Counted from the first letter of the stretch, positions 1 to 6,757 are shown. The stretch is DNA of 11,117 bases from Chloroflexota bacterium (GCA_030636125.1 DAOVXM010000040.1:1-11117), one strand, 5' to 3'. Notes: a model not told the origin generated them from the letters alone. Made by a program: numbers and translations.

Positions 1-320
1 ACCGCCTCAATGATTTCGGCAGCCAGCAACGTCGCCATACCGCTATCGAGAGTCTCTCCCAAATAGGGTGTCCAATGTTCGCTCGAGGGGATGGGATGCA
101 ACAGAGAGCGAGCGTGTTGGATTATCGGCTCCAGTTGGCCAAGTTTGGTTACCTCAATACCGGTCATGCCGTAAATCGTGGGCAAGTGGTAAGCTGTATT
201 GGGGAAAGCTACCGGTATATCTGGACCTTTCTCCGTTAGAGCCCGTTGCAGCATGAGTTCGGCTTCAATGACAAGGGCATTAGAGCCTCGGATTGCTCGC
301 GTTGCAATATATCGTGACAT
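1..320 (-). CDS. acsB: Acetyl-CoA synthase, N-terminal part (cut by window edge)
   Basis: This is the first 106 codons of the CO-methylating acetyl-CoA synthase, which condenses CO, a methyl group from the corrinoid protein and CoA into acetyl-CoA in the Wood-Ljungdahl pathway. The protein opens MSRYIATRAIRGSN and contains VAFPNTAYHLP (about residues 38-47) followed by IYGMTGIEV. I recognise this as the N-terminal CODH-contacting domain of bacterial AcsB. The A-cluster cysteines lie further downstream, outside the window, so catalytic integrity cannot be judged. The start at 320 is supported by a perfect AGGAGG on the coding strand (328-333), 7 nt upstream. The gene begins 15 nt after the acsA stop, so the two are almost certainly co-transcribed and their products form the bifunctional CODH/ACS complex in the cytoplasm. 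The family call comes from recalled sequence similarity, not a search. Confidence 0.93.
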   Translation of the reverse strand, partial: MSRYIATRAIRGSNALVIEAELMLQRALTEKGPDIPVAFPNTAYHLPTIYGMTGIEVTKLGQLEPIIQHARSLLHPIPSSEHWTPYLGETLDSGMATLLAAEIIEA

Positions 321-335
321 TGTCTAACCTCCTAA

Positions 336-2351
336 CTAATCTGCCGCCACGCCGTAGATCGCTTCCCGGCGCTCCATGAGTGGCAGCTCTTCTAGTTCTA
401 TCATCCGGGCGTCCCCGCTACGACCGAATCGTTCCGGATCATATTCAGGCAACCCCAAAGCAGCCCGTTTCTTGTCAATATGCTCCAAGGTTTTACGGAT
501 CATTTCGTCAGGGTCTGGGATAAATTCCATCTTGCCGCCGTAGAGCTTCTCCCATCCCTCGCTAATGTAATCGGAAACAACATCGCTGTCAGAAACCCGG
601 TCAGGCATACCGCTGATGGGCGACGAACCACCAAAGATGACGTAAGCCCCGGATGCCATGCAGTACGTACCGATCGACAGCGCTTTTTCACTCATCCATT
701 CAGGTGCCAAGCCCACTGCGGGGACCTGGTCTATGTCATCACCCAGGCCTCCCTCTTCGACCACCTGAGTAAGTACAGTCAGGATACGGCTGTTGTCCAC
801 GCAGGATCCCATATGCAGTACGGGCGGTATGCCGATTGTTTCACACACCTCGCGTAACCCATCACCAACCTGATCTAAACCGGCCTCTCCGAGTAGGAGT
901 CCCTCCTTAGCGCAGGCAATCGCGCCACAACCGGTCTCCACGATCAATACATCCTGTTTGAGCAACTCTTTGGTTACGTAAGCGTGGAGGAAATCGTGTT
1001 GGCTGCGAGGGTTGTTGCATCCGACGATAGCAGCTACACCGCGGATTCGCCCGGATATAATAGCGTCATTCAGGGGGCGGAAGGAAGCCCGGTATGAGCC
1101 TCCGAGCATGTAATTTATATATTCATGGGAAAAACCAGGAATTAAGTCTTCGCGCACATCCGGGATTTGAATCTCGCCACGATTTTTGTAATTATCAATG
1201 GCGTGGCGCAGAATTTGCTTGGCTATGGTCAGGGCTTTATGCTCGTCAAACTCGATATGCAAAGCACCCTTGATCTTCACCTTAGGGGAAGTGGTGATGA
1301 TTTCTGTGTGGAAGTTTTCGGCCACTCCCACCAAAGCTTGCATGATACATTGTACATCCACAACCATGGCCTCGACTGCGCCGGTTAGAATGGCTAACTC
1401 CTGCTGCAGGAAGTTCCCTGCGGCGGGGATACCCTGGCGCATCAAGATTTCATTCGCCGTGCAGCAGATACCCGACAGGTTAACGCCCTTGGCCCCAGCT
1501 GCTTTGGCGTACTCGATGATTTCTGGCGTTTGGGACGCAGCCACAATCATCTCGCTGAGGGTTGGTTCGTGACCATGAACTACTACGTTGACGTAATCAT
1601 CTTTGAGAACACCCAGGTTGGCTTGCCCTAAGATGGGAGCCGGTGTCCCAAACAAGATATCGGAAATATCCGTGGCGATCAAACTGCCACCCCAGCCATC
1701 ACCAATAGCAAGGCGAACAGCATGCTGGAGGATATGCTCTGGATCTTGATCGTCACCGACGTGCGTACGATGTAAAGCCTCAACGACCTCCCGATCAACC
1801 CCGCGCGGCATCACGCCGGTTTCTTCCCATAGCTTTTGTCTTTTTTCAGGAGCGCGCTCTGTCAACACGATTTTGCCTTTCTGCTGCCCAAACTGGGCTA
1901 TGTAAAGATCAGCCAGATCATTTGCAATTTCCTCTGGGGAACGTCCCTCGATGGGGATGTCGTAATATGAGGCGGTGGTACGCAGCTTGGCGACATCACG
2001 GATCACGTAACCTTCTGTTTCGCCATTGGCGACCGCTTTGAGCGTAAACGCCATATCACGTCCATGATCGGAGTGAGCTGCAGCGCCTGCTGAAATGGCA
2101 CGAATAAAATTGCGAGCCTGTATGGTATCAATTGTCGCGCCACACACACCGGTCTGGCCTTCTTTAGTAAGCCGGCATGGACCCATACTACAAATTTTGC
2201 AGCACATCCCAGCAGAACCGATGTTGCATGGAACCATATCGTCCGCGCGAGTAAAGGCAGTGCCTATACCCAGCTCCTCAGCTCGGATTATCATTTCTTG
2301 GGCTGCTGGATCTATGCTTTGTTCTTCAGGTGTTCTTCTCTTTTTCGGCAT
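336..2351 (-). CDS. acsA: Ni,Fe carbon-monoxide dehydrogenase catalytic subunit
   Basis: The 671-aa protein is the anaerobic CO dehydrogenase that interconverts CO2 and CO, here supplying CO to AcsB. The N-terminus carries the cysteines of the D-cluster (C42, C50) and B-cluster (C51, C54, C59, C70) in CNIGSAGMCCKIC...GPCRL. Ligands expected for the Ni-Fe-S C-cluster are all present: H261 in HGHEP, C297 in GICCTANE, C335 in DVQC, C445 in VGCNNPR, C475 in ETGCGAIAC and C517 in MGSC. Their spacing is close to that of Rhodospirillum rubrum CooS, so the enzyme looks active. Length is normal for the family. The start at 2351 has AAGGAG (2359-2364) 7 nt upstream, overlapping the stop of the preceding HMA-like gene, which indicates translational coupling. 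The symbol acsA is chosen over cooS because acsB follows directly. No electron-transfer partner such as cooF is seen beside it. Confidence 0.97.
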   Translation of the reverse strand: MPKKRRTPEEQSIDPAAQEMIIRAEELGIGTAFTRADDMVPCNIGSAGMCCKICSMGPCRLTKEGQTGVCGATIDTIQARNFIRAISAGAAAHSDHGRDMAFTLKAVANGETEGYVIRDVAKLRTTASYYDIPIEGRSPEEIANDLADLYIAQFGQQKGKIVLTERAPEKRQKLWEETGVMPRGVDREVVEALHRTHVGDDQDPEHILQHAVRLAIGDGWGGSLIATDISDILFGTPAPILGQANLGVLKDDYVNVVVHGHEPTLSEMIVAASQTPEIIEYAKAAGAKGVNLSGICCTANEILMRQGIPAAGNFLQQELAILTGAVEAMVVDVQCIMQALVGVAENFHTEIITTSPKVKIKGALHIEFDEHKALTIAKQILRHAIDNYKNRGEIQIPDVREDLIPGFSHEYINYMLGGSYRASFRPLNDAIISGRIRGVAAIVGCNNPRSQHDFLHAYVTKELLKQDVLIVETGCGAIACAKEGLLLGEAGLDQVGDGLREVCETIGIPPVLHMGSCVDNSRILTVLTQVVEEGGLGDDIDQVPAVGLAPEWMSEKALSIGTYCMASGAYVIFGGSSPISGMPDRVSDSDVVSDYISEGWEKLYGGKMEFIPDPDEMIRKTLEHIDKKRAALGLPEYDPERFGRSGDARMIELEELPLMERREAIYGVAAD

Positions 2352-2362
2352 CGATAAGCTCC

Positions 2363-2755
2363 TTAATCTTCATCCATACTTCTAATAGGTTCCATACCAG
2401 GGCAAGGCCATAAGCCGCGTCCCTCGAAGCTAACATTTTGACCAAAGCTCACGACATTGCCGGTTTGTTCATAAGCCTCTGTATGACGGAAGAAGGGCTC
2501 ATTGCCATTCCCCTCTGTAGCTGGCACATTGGTTTCCTCAGGGATTGGTAGCTCGCCGATGTAGCCCGCCTTATCCAACTCGGCTGTGATCGTCTCTGGA
2601 TCAAGTTTCTCTGGGTCATAGCTAATTTCGGCAGCGCGGAAACTGCTACTGGCATAAACATCCTCAATACCTGGTAGTTCCAATAAAATACGCCGAACTT
2701 CTACAACATGGTGATCCCCATACATCGCTGGAAGATCGAGAGTAAGTTTTTCCAT
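2363..2755 (-). CDS. HMA-like (heavy-metal-associated fold) protein lacking CxxC, first gene of the CODH/ACS operon
   Basis: This is a 130-aa cytoplasmic protein with no signal peptide or membrane segment. Residues 1-70 read as a ferredoxin-like HMA domain: LTLDLP, then a helix VVEVRRILLELPGIEDV, then AEISYDPEKLDPETITAELDKAGY, which is the typical end of such domains. Where a metallochaperone has MxCxxC, this protein has MYGDHH (residues 11-16), so both cysteines are gone and two histidines and an aspartate occupy the loop. Residues 75-105 look like a flexible linker. A short C-terminal segment GLWPCPGME holds the only cysteine (C118). The gene lies 11 nt before acsA, and its stop overlaps the acsA ribosome site, so it is in the same operon. 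A role in nickel handling or CODH maturation is inference from context. The start at 2755 has purine-rich AAGGAAGGA upstream. Confidence 0.85.
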   Translation of the reverse strand: MEKLTLDLPAMYGDHHVVEVRRILLELPGIEDVYASSSFRAAEISYDPEKLDPETITAELDKAGYIGELPIPEETNVPATEGNGNEPFFRHTEAYEQTGNVVSFGQNVSFEGRGLWPCPGMEPIRSMDED

Positions 2756-2813
2756 GGATTCCTTCCTTTACCTTTCTAACTTATCCTATTCTTGATGTTA
2801 TTAAAAACTTAAA

Positions 2814-2859
2814 CGAAAAAGTGATCTGGTGTTGGTAGCGAACAAAAAACCTACCAGAT
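2814..2859 (-). terminator. Terminator-like hairpin in the CODH/ACS operon leader (possible attenuator)
   Basis: Reading the minus strand, ATCTGGTAG (2859-2851) can pair with CTA (2838-2836) and CCAGAT (2829-2824), leaving a 6-nt bulge. Alternatively TGGTAG can pair with CTACCA using part of the same arm. The two foldings are mutually exclusive. Three nucleotides after the hairpin comes a run of five U (2820-2816). It sits inside the predicted leader, between promoter and first gene, where it could stop transcription unless a competing fold forms. It could equally be only a stabilising 5' stem. The T-run is short. Confidence 0.4.
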
Positions 2860-2875
2860 TTGAATTGCGTCTGTG

Positions 2876-2900
2876 GGGAGCTGTTCAGCTACTCTTCCCT
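2876..2900 (-). promoter_or_regulatory. Upstream stem-loop in the CODH/ACS leader
   Basis: The 5' part of the leader has a compact element: GGGAAGAG at one side and CTCCCC at the other enclose the near-palindrome AGCTGAACAGCT (2879-2890). It comes shortly before the terminator-like hairpin and could be the sensing half of an attenuator. I compared it by memory with T-box, cobalamin, c-di-GMP, tetrahydrofolate, nickel-cobalt and guanidine riboswitch consensus motifs and found no convincing match, so the ligand, if any, is unknown. Confidence 0.25.
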
Positions 2901-2928
2901 CATGTGATAAATTCTCTTTTCGTCACCC

Positions 2929-2957
2929 ACTATAGCAAAGATGTTTTTGAAGCACAA
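2929..2957 (-). promoter_or_regulatory. Candidate promoter of the HMA-acsA-acsB operon
   Basis: On the minus strand TATAGT (2929-2934) matches the -10 consensus at five of six positions and is preceded by TGC, giving an extended -10 (TGnTATAGT). Exactly 17 nt upstream is TTGTGC (2952-2957), a weak -35 that keeps TTG. Transcription would start near 2922, leaving a leader of about 165 nt before the HMA-like gene. An inverted pair GTGACA (2958-2963) and TGTCAC (3000-3005) lies just upstream of or against the -35 and could bind a CRP/FNR-type regulator, but the 36-nt separation is long for one dimer. This was read by eye only. Confidence 0.45.
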
Positions 2958-3183
2958 GTGACATTTATTACTAAATTTATACGAATAGTTTTCTTGTTTT
3001 GTCACATTAATCATATTCTTTGATAGAAAAATCATTGTTTACCTATAAGTAAGGGCTTATGTTCTCATCCAAAAGAGGCATACCCGCTGATCCCAAAGAT
3101 CTCGGAAGTTTCTTGAATTTATAGTTGTTCTTAAATTGGATATTGCTTGACTCGCTTCCCCCACTCCACCTTTTAACTGAGCT

Positions 3184-3837
3184 TCATCCTGTCGAAGCAT
3201 CCACAGGCACGACAACCTCGCTTGTCTCAATTATTTCAGCTTTTAACGAGCCATGTGAGGCTTCACTAAGCCCAGCCTGAAATGATTGGTAGCGTTCGAT
3301 GGCAAACCTAGCCGTCACAGTCACATCTGCAGCGAAATCCTCATCCAGGATCTGACCGTGGAATTTCTCGATTAATAAACGCAAACGCTCAAACCAAGAG
3401 TAAGGGATAACCACCATAACAGTATAGGAGGGTACCCGTTCAGCTCTTGGGGTAATATCTAAAACGGTCCGTACCGCATCACTATAAGCACGCACCAACC
3501 CACCCGTTCCAAGTTTGGTGCCACCGAAATAGCGCGTAACTACCACGGCTGCATCTCCCAAACCACTGCCCTGCAATACAGCCAAGGTGGGACGCCCAGC
3601 GGTACCGGATGGCTCACCATCATCATTACAGTGGGTGATCACCGAAGCACCATGGCCAACAACAAAGGCAGGCACATTGTGACTGGCATCCGAGTATTTG
3701 ATCTTAATTCGGGTTATGAAATCTTTCGCTATATCGACGCTAAACACAGGTTTTATCGTTGCAATAAAACGCGAGTTCTTTACAATAATTTCCGCTCTTG
3801 TTTCACTAGCCGGGATCAAGTAGCGCTTCATGTCCAT
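3184..3837 (-). CDS. yigZ: YigZ/IMPACT (UPF0029) family protein
   Basis: This 217-aa cytoplasmic protein belongs to the YigZ/YvyE family related to eukaryotic IMPACT. The diagnostic motifs are DDGEPSGTAGRPTL (about residues 72-85) and VVVTRYFGGTKLGTGGL (about 98-114), followed by VRAYSDAV. The N-terminus has the usual KNSRFIATI. Residues from about 140 onward form the smaller C-terminal ferredoxin-like domain (UPF0029 C-terminal type). Family length is close to 200-220 aa, so the gene is complete. The biochemical role is not settled: proteins of this family have been linked to translation or stress-related functions. The start at 3837 (MDMKRY) has no clear Shine-Dalgarno sequence; the ATG at 3831 is an equally possible start. 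It is read in the same direction as the CODH operon but is separated by more than 400 nt with its own promoter, so it is probably an independent unit. Confidence 0.93.
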   Translation of the reverse strand: MDMKRYLIPASETRAEIIVKNSRFIATIKPVFSVDIAKDFITRIKIKYSDASHNVPAFVVGHGASVITHCNDDGEPSGTAGRPTLAVLQGSGLGDAAVVVTRYFGGTKLGTGGLVRAYSDAVRTVLDITPRAERVPSYTVMVVIPYSWFERLRLLIEKFHGQILDEDFAADVTVTARFAIERYQSFQAGLSEASHGSLKAEIIETSEVVVPVDASTG

Positions 3838-3969
3838 AATTAGATTTTTATCAAACCATCGTATTCATCAAGGGGATTGTAAAATAACGTGAGTATTGTG
3901 ATAAGGGACTCCAATTAAGATAAACTTGTGTTTACCATGATCCAAGGGTATCAAACAGGAGACGCCCCA

Positions 3970-4116
3970 ATGGATAGTTTAGTCGATGTTTTCTGCGATC
4001 CGGAAATTATTCCATCCATCAAGAATCCCAATAAAATGATTACTCGTAATTACATAACTTATAAAACCTCAAATCTCGATAATATTTTACACTGTTATAG
4101 AGTTATCCAATCGTGA
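3970..4116 (+). CDS. Possible small ORF (48 aa), unrecognised
   Basis: An ATG at 3970 has a good AGGAG (3957-3961) 8 nt upstream and opens 48 codons beginning MDSLVDVFCDPEIIPSI and ending at a TGA inside the palindrome at 4111-4122. The product is mildly basic in its second half (NPNKMITRNY) with no transmembrane segment, signal peptide or motif I know. The ribosome site is the only positive evidence. Base composition resembles the surrounding non-coding DNA, so this could be chance. It is unlike any neighbour and I assign no function. Confidence 0.2.
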   Translation: MDSLVDVFCDPEIIPSIKNPNKMITRNYITYKTSNLDNILHCYRVIQS

Positions 4117-4136
4117 TCACGAAGACATTTCACGAA
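4111..4136. repeat. 12-bp perfect palindrome with adjacent CACGAA repeat (possible operator)
   Basis: TCGTGATCACGA (4111-4122) is a perfect palindrome. Its right half, CACGAA (4118-4123), recurs in the same orientation at 4131-4136, a 13-bp period. It lies about 110-135 nt upstream of the LysE start. Such an arrangement fits a dimeric repressor site with a third half-site, but no regulator gene is adjacent in the window and a 12-mer palindrome can occur by chance. Confidence 0.3.
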
Positions 4137-4222
4137 TCAGAATAGCTATCTCAAGTAATTTCTTAATTGAAGGAGACACATATTTGATTTCAATAAGGTG
4201 ATTATTGACGTTCCCTGAGATT

Positions 4223-4228
4223 TATAAT
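4223..4228 (+). promoter_or_regulatory. Candidate -10 box for the LysE/ABC-F operon
   Basis: A perfect TATAAT lies 17 nt before the ATG at 4246. The best -35-like hexamer, TTGACG (4205-4210), is only 12 nt away, which is too short a spacer, so the -35 is weak or an activator is needed. Transcription from here would give a leader of only about 10 nt. This is consistent with the absence of a Shine-Dalgarno sequence in front of the LysE gene. Confidence 0.35.
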
Positions 4229-4245
4229 ACACTCGCAAAAGTTCC

Positions 4246-4899
4246 ATGTTACCTACAACCTTCTTATCTGTATTCTTCTTTTCCTTTGTTATCGCAATAG
4301 GTGCTGTAGTTTTCCCAGGACCAGTATCAACATCCATTGTCAGCCAATCACCCCGGCGAGGTTGGTTAACCGGTCCATTAGTTGCCACCGGTCACATTTC
4401 GCTAGAGTTAATCATGGTAATCCTACTCACCCTTGGCTTGGGAGTTGGTCTAGCTAATCCCACTGTTCAGATTGTGATATCCATTTTGGGTGGTGCCTTG
4501 TTAGCCTGGATGGGTCTGGCGATGATTCGCGATACTTGGCAAAGAAAGATCAAATTACCCAGTAGAGAAGTTGGGGATGTCGCCATGAATACAAAACAAT
4601 TGATTGGTCTAGGAATGATCGCCACGATCAGCAACCCATTCTGGTACGCTTGGTGGGTGACAGTTGCTGCAGGTTACTTGTATCAAGCAAAAGAAGTCGG
4701 CTTGGTCTTGGTTCTTGCCTTCTATTTAGGCCATATTACAGTCGATTATGCCTGGGATACAATACTTTCTACAATTATTGGCAATGGCAGCAGATGGATG
4801 ACCGATAAGGTATATCGGCTCTTGATTTACGCTTGCGGCGCCTTTTTCCTATATATGGCCTGGGTATTCTTAATTCAGGGTATATCGAGATTGATATGA
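4246..4899 (+). CDS. LysE-family inner-membrane exporter
   Basis: The 217-aa membrane protein has about six hydrophobic segments (roughly residues 4-26, 46-70, 72-94, 118-145, 150-175 and 192-213). It carries LysE-superfamily hallmarks: PGPV at 24-27 at the end of the first helix, a Gly-His at 49-50 in the second, and ISNPFWYAWW at about 128-137, the family's conserved Asn-Pro. LysE/RhtB proteins export amino acids or related small molecules by secondary transport; the substrate here cannot be told from sequence. The start at 4246 has no clear ribosome site but is the only sensible one, as it begins directly at the first helix. The ABC-F gene follows after 22 nt in the same direction, suggesting one transcript. 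Confidence 0.9.
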   Translation: MLPTTFLSVFFFSFVIAIGAVVFPGPVSTSIVSQSPRRGWLTGPLVATGHISLELIMVILLTLGLGVGLANPTVQIVISILGGALLAWMGLAMIRDTWQRKIKLPSREVGDVAMNTKQLIGLGMIATISNPFWYAWWVTVAAGYLYQAKEVGLVLVLAFYLGHITVDYAWDTILSTIIGNGSRWMTDKVYRLLIYACGAFFLYMAWVFLIQGISRLI

Positions 4900-4921
4900 T
4901 CAAAATCAATAAGTTAGCAAT

Positions 4922-6580
4922 ATGATTGCCACCCATCTCGACCAGGTATCATTTACATACGCTTCAGAACCCGTCTTCGAAAATATTACCTGGAAAATCC
5001 ACACGAACCGTTGCGCGGGATTGATCGGTCCTAACGGTTGCGGCAAGAGTACTCTATTAAAGTTAATAAACGGCGAGCTGATTAACGATTCGGGCTTCAT
5101 ATCGCGTAGCAAGGGGCTCGAAATCGGTTACTTGCCGCAGGAACTTCACTTCAAAGATGGTCATGATGTCTTAAGTGAAGTTATGTATGCAGTTCCGGAA
5201 TTAACCCGGGTTGAAAAAGAACTATCACGGGTTGAAACTAAATTATCCGATCCGGCTGTTTATGGTAATGAAAAGACTTTAACGCGCGAATTGGAACGGC
5301 AAGAAAGGTTACTCAAAGAATACACACAGTTAGGCGGTCCAGGATTCGAGGGAAATGTACGCGCTACCCTATATAGCATGGGCTTCGGCGAAGCCGATAT
5401 GAATTTACCTATGGACGTACTCAGTGGCGGACAAAAGAAGCTATTAGGGTTAGCGAAATTATTAATGTCCAGACCTGATCTCCTGCTATTGGATGAACCG
5501 GATAACCACCTTGATATTAACGGGAAATATTTCCTTGAAAAATTCATACGCTCATATACCGGCGGAGTGATCATTGTTTCACACGACCGCTTCTTGATGG
5601 ATCTGGTGGTTGACGAAATTGTTGAACTCGAAGATGGACACCTTACTCATTATCCCGGTAATTATTCAGAATACGCCTTCGAAAAACAAACTCACTTGCT
5701 ACGCCAACAACAACTATTTCAAGCACAACAGAAAGAAATCGTTAGACTTGAACAGTCTGCCAAACGCCTGCTAACCTGGGGAAAAATCTATGACAATAAT
5801 AAATTTATTCGCCGTGGTCAAAATATCCTCAAACGTCTGGAACGTATGGACCGAATTGAGAAACCCATAATAGAACGTAAACAGATGGACCTGGAGCTCA
5901 AAGGCTGGCGTGGCAGCAATAAGGTGTTGGAAATCGTTGAATTGAATAAGGGGTTTTCTAATCCAAACGAATGTTCGGGTGACATCATTGTCTTGACTGG
6001 GCTCGACTTACTCATCTGGCGCGGTGAACGCGTCGGTCTGGTTGGACCTAATGGTGCTGGCAAGTCATTGCTCTTCCGCTTGATACTCGGTCAAGATGCT
6101 CCTAGCAGCGGAACTATTACGATAGGTCCAAGTGTTAAAATCGGCTACTATTCCCAACATCATGAAACCTTGGATTACGATGCCACCTTAATTGATGCTG
6201 TCCGGCAGACAGCACCTTTATCCGAGACACGCGCGGTTGCCTTTCTGAACCGCTTCCTATTCAGCTACGAACAGCAACGGGAAATCGTGAGAGATCTCTC
6301 CGGCGGTGAACGCAGCCGTTTACAGTTAGCATTGTTGATGTTATCCGGTGCCAATTTTCTATTATTAGATGAACCAACCAACAACCTGGATATTGCCTCA
6401 GCCGAAGTACTAGAAAACGCCATATCCGATTTTGACGGAACTGTGTTGGTCATCTCCCACGACCGCTACTTCCTGGACAGAGTGGTAGACTGTATTATCG
6501 AACTTGAACAAGGGGAATTGACCGAATACGCAGGTGGATATAGCGATTACTATACAGCTCGATCAAATATTCAAATGTAA
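4922..6580 (+). CDS. ABC-F family ATPase (tandem ATP-binding cassettes, no membrane domain)
   Basis: The 552-aa soluble protein has two ABC domains. Domain 1 has Walker A GPNGCGKST (36-44), signature LSGGQ (167-171), Walker B LLLLDEP (187-193) and switch SHDR (220-223). Domain 2 has GPNGAGKS (375-382), LSGGE (459-463), LLLDEPTNNLD (480-490) and SHDR (512-515). Both catalytic glutamates are present. A charged, helical linker (about 245-330), rich in Gln/Lys/Arg, matches the P-site tRNA-interaction motif region of ABC-F proteins that act on the ribosome. There is no C-terminal coiled coil as in Uup. One oddity is that domain 1 has DEPDNHLD where most have DEPTNHLD. The subgroup (housekeeping translation factor or antibiotic-protection type) cannot be decided. 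No clear Shine-Dalgarno precedes the ATG, but an in-frame stop at 4910-4912 excludes longer starts. It is probably co-transcribed with the LysE gene. Confidence 0.95.
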   Translation: MIATHLDQVSFTYASEPVFENITWKIHTNRCAGLIGPNGCGKSTLLKLINGELINDSGFISRSKGLEIGYLPQELHFKDGHDVLSEVMYAVPELTRVEKELSRVETKLSDPAVYGNEKTLTRELERQERLLKEYTQLGGPGFEGNVRATLYSMGFGEADMNLPMDVLSGGQKKLLGLAKLLMSRPDLLLLDEPDNHLDINGKYFLEKFIRSYTGGVIIVSHDRFLMDLVVDEIVELEDGHLTHYPGNYSEYAFEKQTHLLRQQQLFQAQQKEIVRLEQSAKRLLTWGKIYDNNKFIRRGQNILKRLERMDRIEKPIIERKQMDLELKGWRGSNKVLEIVELNKGFSNPNECSGDIIVLTGLDLLIWRGERVGLVGPNGAGKSLLFRLILGQDAPSSGTITIGPSVKIGYYSQHHETLDYDATLIDAVRQTAPLSETRAVAFLNRFLFSYEQQREIVRDLSGGERSRLQLALLMLSGANFLLLDEPTNNLDIASAEVLENAISDFDGTVLVISHDRYFLDRVVDCIIELEQGELTEYAGGYSDYYTARSNIQM

Positions 6581-6584
6581 TTAT

Positions 6585-6600
6585 GCAATCGGCGGATTGC
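6585..6600. repeat. Short perfect hairpin after the ABC-F gene
   Basis: GCAATC (6585-6590) and GATTGC (6595-6600) form a perfect 6-bp stem with a GGCG loop, starting 4 nt after the ABC-F stop codon. No T-run follows, so it is more likely a 3'-end protective stem than a terminator by itself. Confidence 0.5.
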
Positions 6601-6657
6601 ATGTGATTGGCGGTTTTGTGATCAGTCTTATTTCAAAATATATCCCACCAATCACAT
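6601..6657. repeat. Long-armed inverted repeat after the ABC-F gene
   Basis: ATGTGATTGG (6601-6610) is perfectly repeated in inverse at 6648-6657 (CCAATCACAT). After one mismatch, two further G-C pairs (6612-6613 with 6645-6646) extend the stem. The enclosed loop is about 30 nt and AT-rich. It abuts the preceding hairpin directly. The left arm region also echoes the first hairpin's loop (ATCGGCGG versus ATTGGCGG). The function is unknown: an mRNA 3' structure or a remnant of a small repeat element. Confidence 0.5.
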
Positions 6658-6714
6658 AATTGTATGAAACTTGAGTTTATGATTTAACTAATATCTAAGT
6701 GAATTATACGAAAG

Positions 6715-6757
6715 AAGGTATGCGTGGGTGCAAACGCACTCAAGCATACCTTTATTC
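6715..6757. terminator. Strong intrinsic terminator, probably bidirectional
   Basis: AAGGTATGC (6715-6723) pairs perfectly with GCATACCTT (6744-6752). After one G-A mismatch, the inner TGGGTGC (6725-6731) pairs with GCACTCA (6736-6742) with one G-T wobble around an AAAC loop, about 16 pairs in all. TTTATT follows on the plus strand, while TTCTTTCG follows on the minus strand. It lies between the convergent ABC-F and DUF427 genes and fits termination of both. Confidence 0.75.

Larger units (their letters stand above)
2756..3183. other. Intergenic region between yigZ and the CODH/ACS operon
   Basis: This 428-base stretch has no convincing gene. Its left part (2756-2922) is the structured leader described separately, and 2929-3005 holds the candidate promoter and the GTGACA/TGTCAC pair. 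The right part (about 3010-3183) lies downstream of yigZ, which is read in the same direction. I see no clear intrinsic terminator for yigZ there, so some read-through into the CODH promoter region is possible. Open frames on the plus strand have no ribosome site and no recognisable protein features. Confidence 0.6.
3838..4245. other. AT-rich intergenic region between yigZ and the LysE gene
   Basis: This 408-base gap lies between divergent genes, so it should hold promoters for both. I see no strong yigZ promoter. Towards the right there are a weak small ORF (3970-4116), a 12-bp palindrome (4111-4122) with a nearby CACGAA repeat, and a perfect TATAAT close to the LysE start; each is listed separately. 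Nothing else stands out. Confidence 0.55.

Noticed and set aside
68..256. Plus-strand frame of 62 aa opposite acsB
   Set aside because: It lies entirely opposite the clear AcsB N-terminus on the minus strand and has no recognisable features.
480..857. Plus-strand frames of over 120 aa opposite acsA (also 1198-1572)
   Set aside because: They are antisense shadows of the CODH gene, whose minus-strand frame has every metal ligand.
2860..2925. c-di-GMP (GEMM-I) or tetrahydrofolate riboswitch in the leader
   Set aside because: GACGCAA and GAGTAG fragments recall these motifs, but the rest of each consensus is missing.
2829..3023. 64-aa plus-strand frame in the CODH upstream region
   Set aside because: It has no ribosome site, is AT-driven in composition, and overlaps the promoter and leader elements of the operon.
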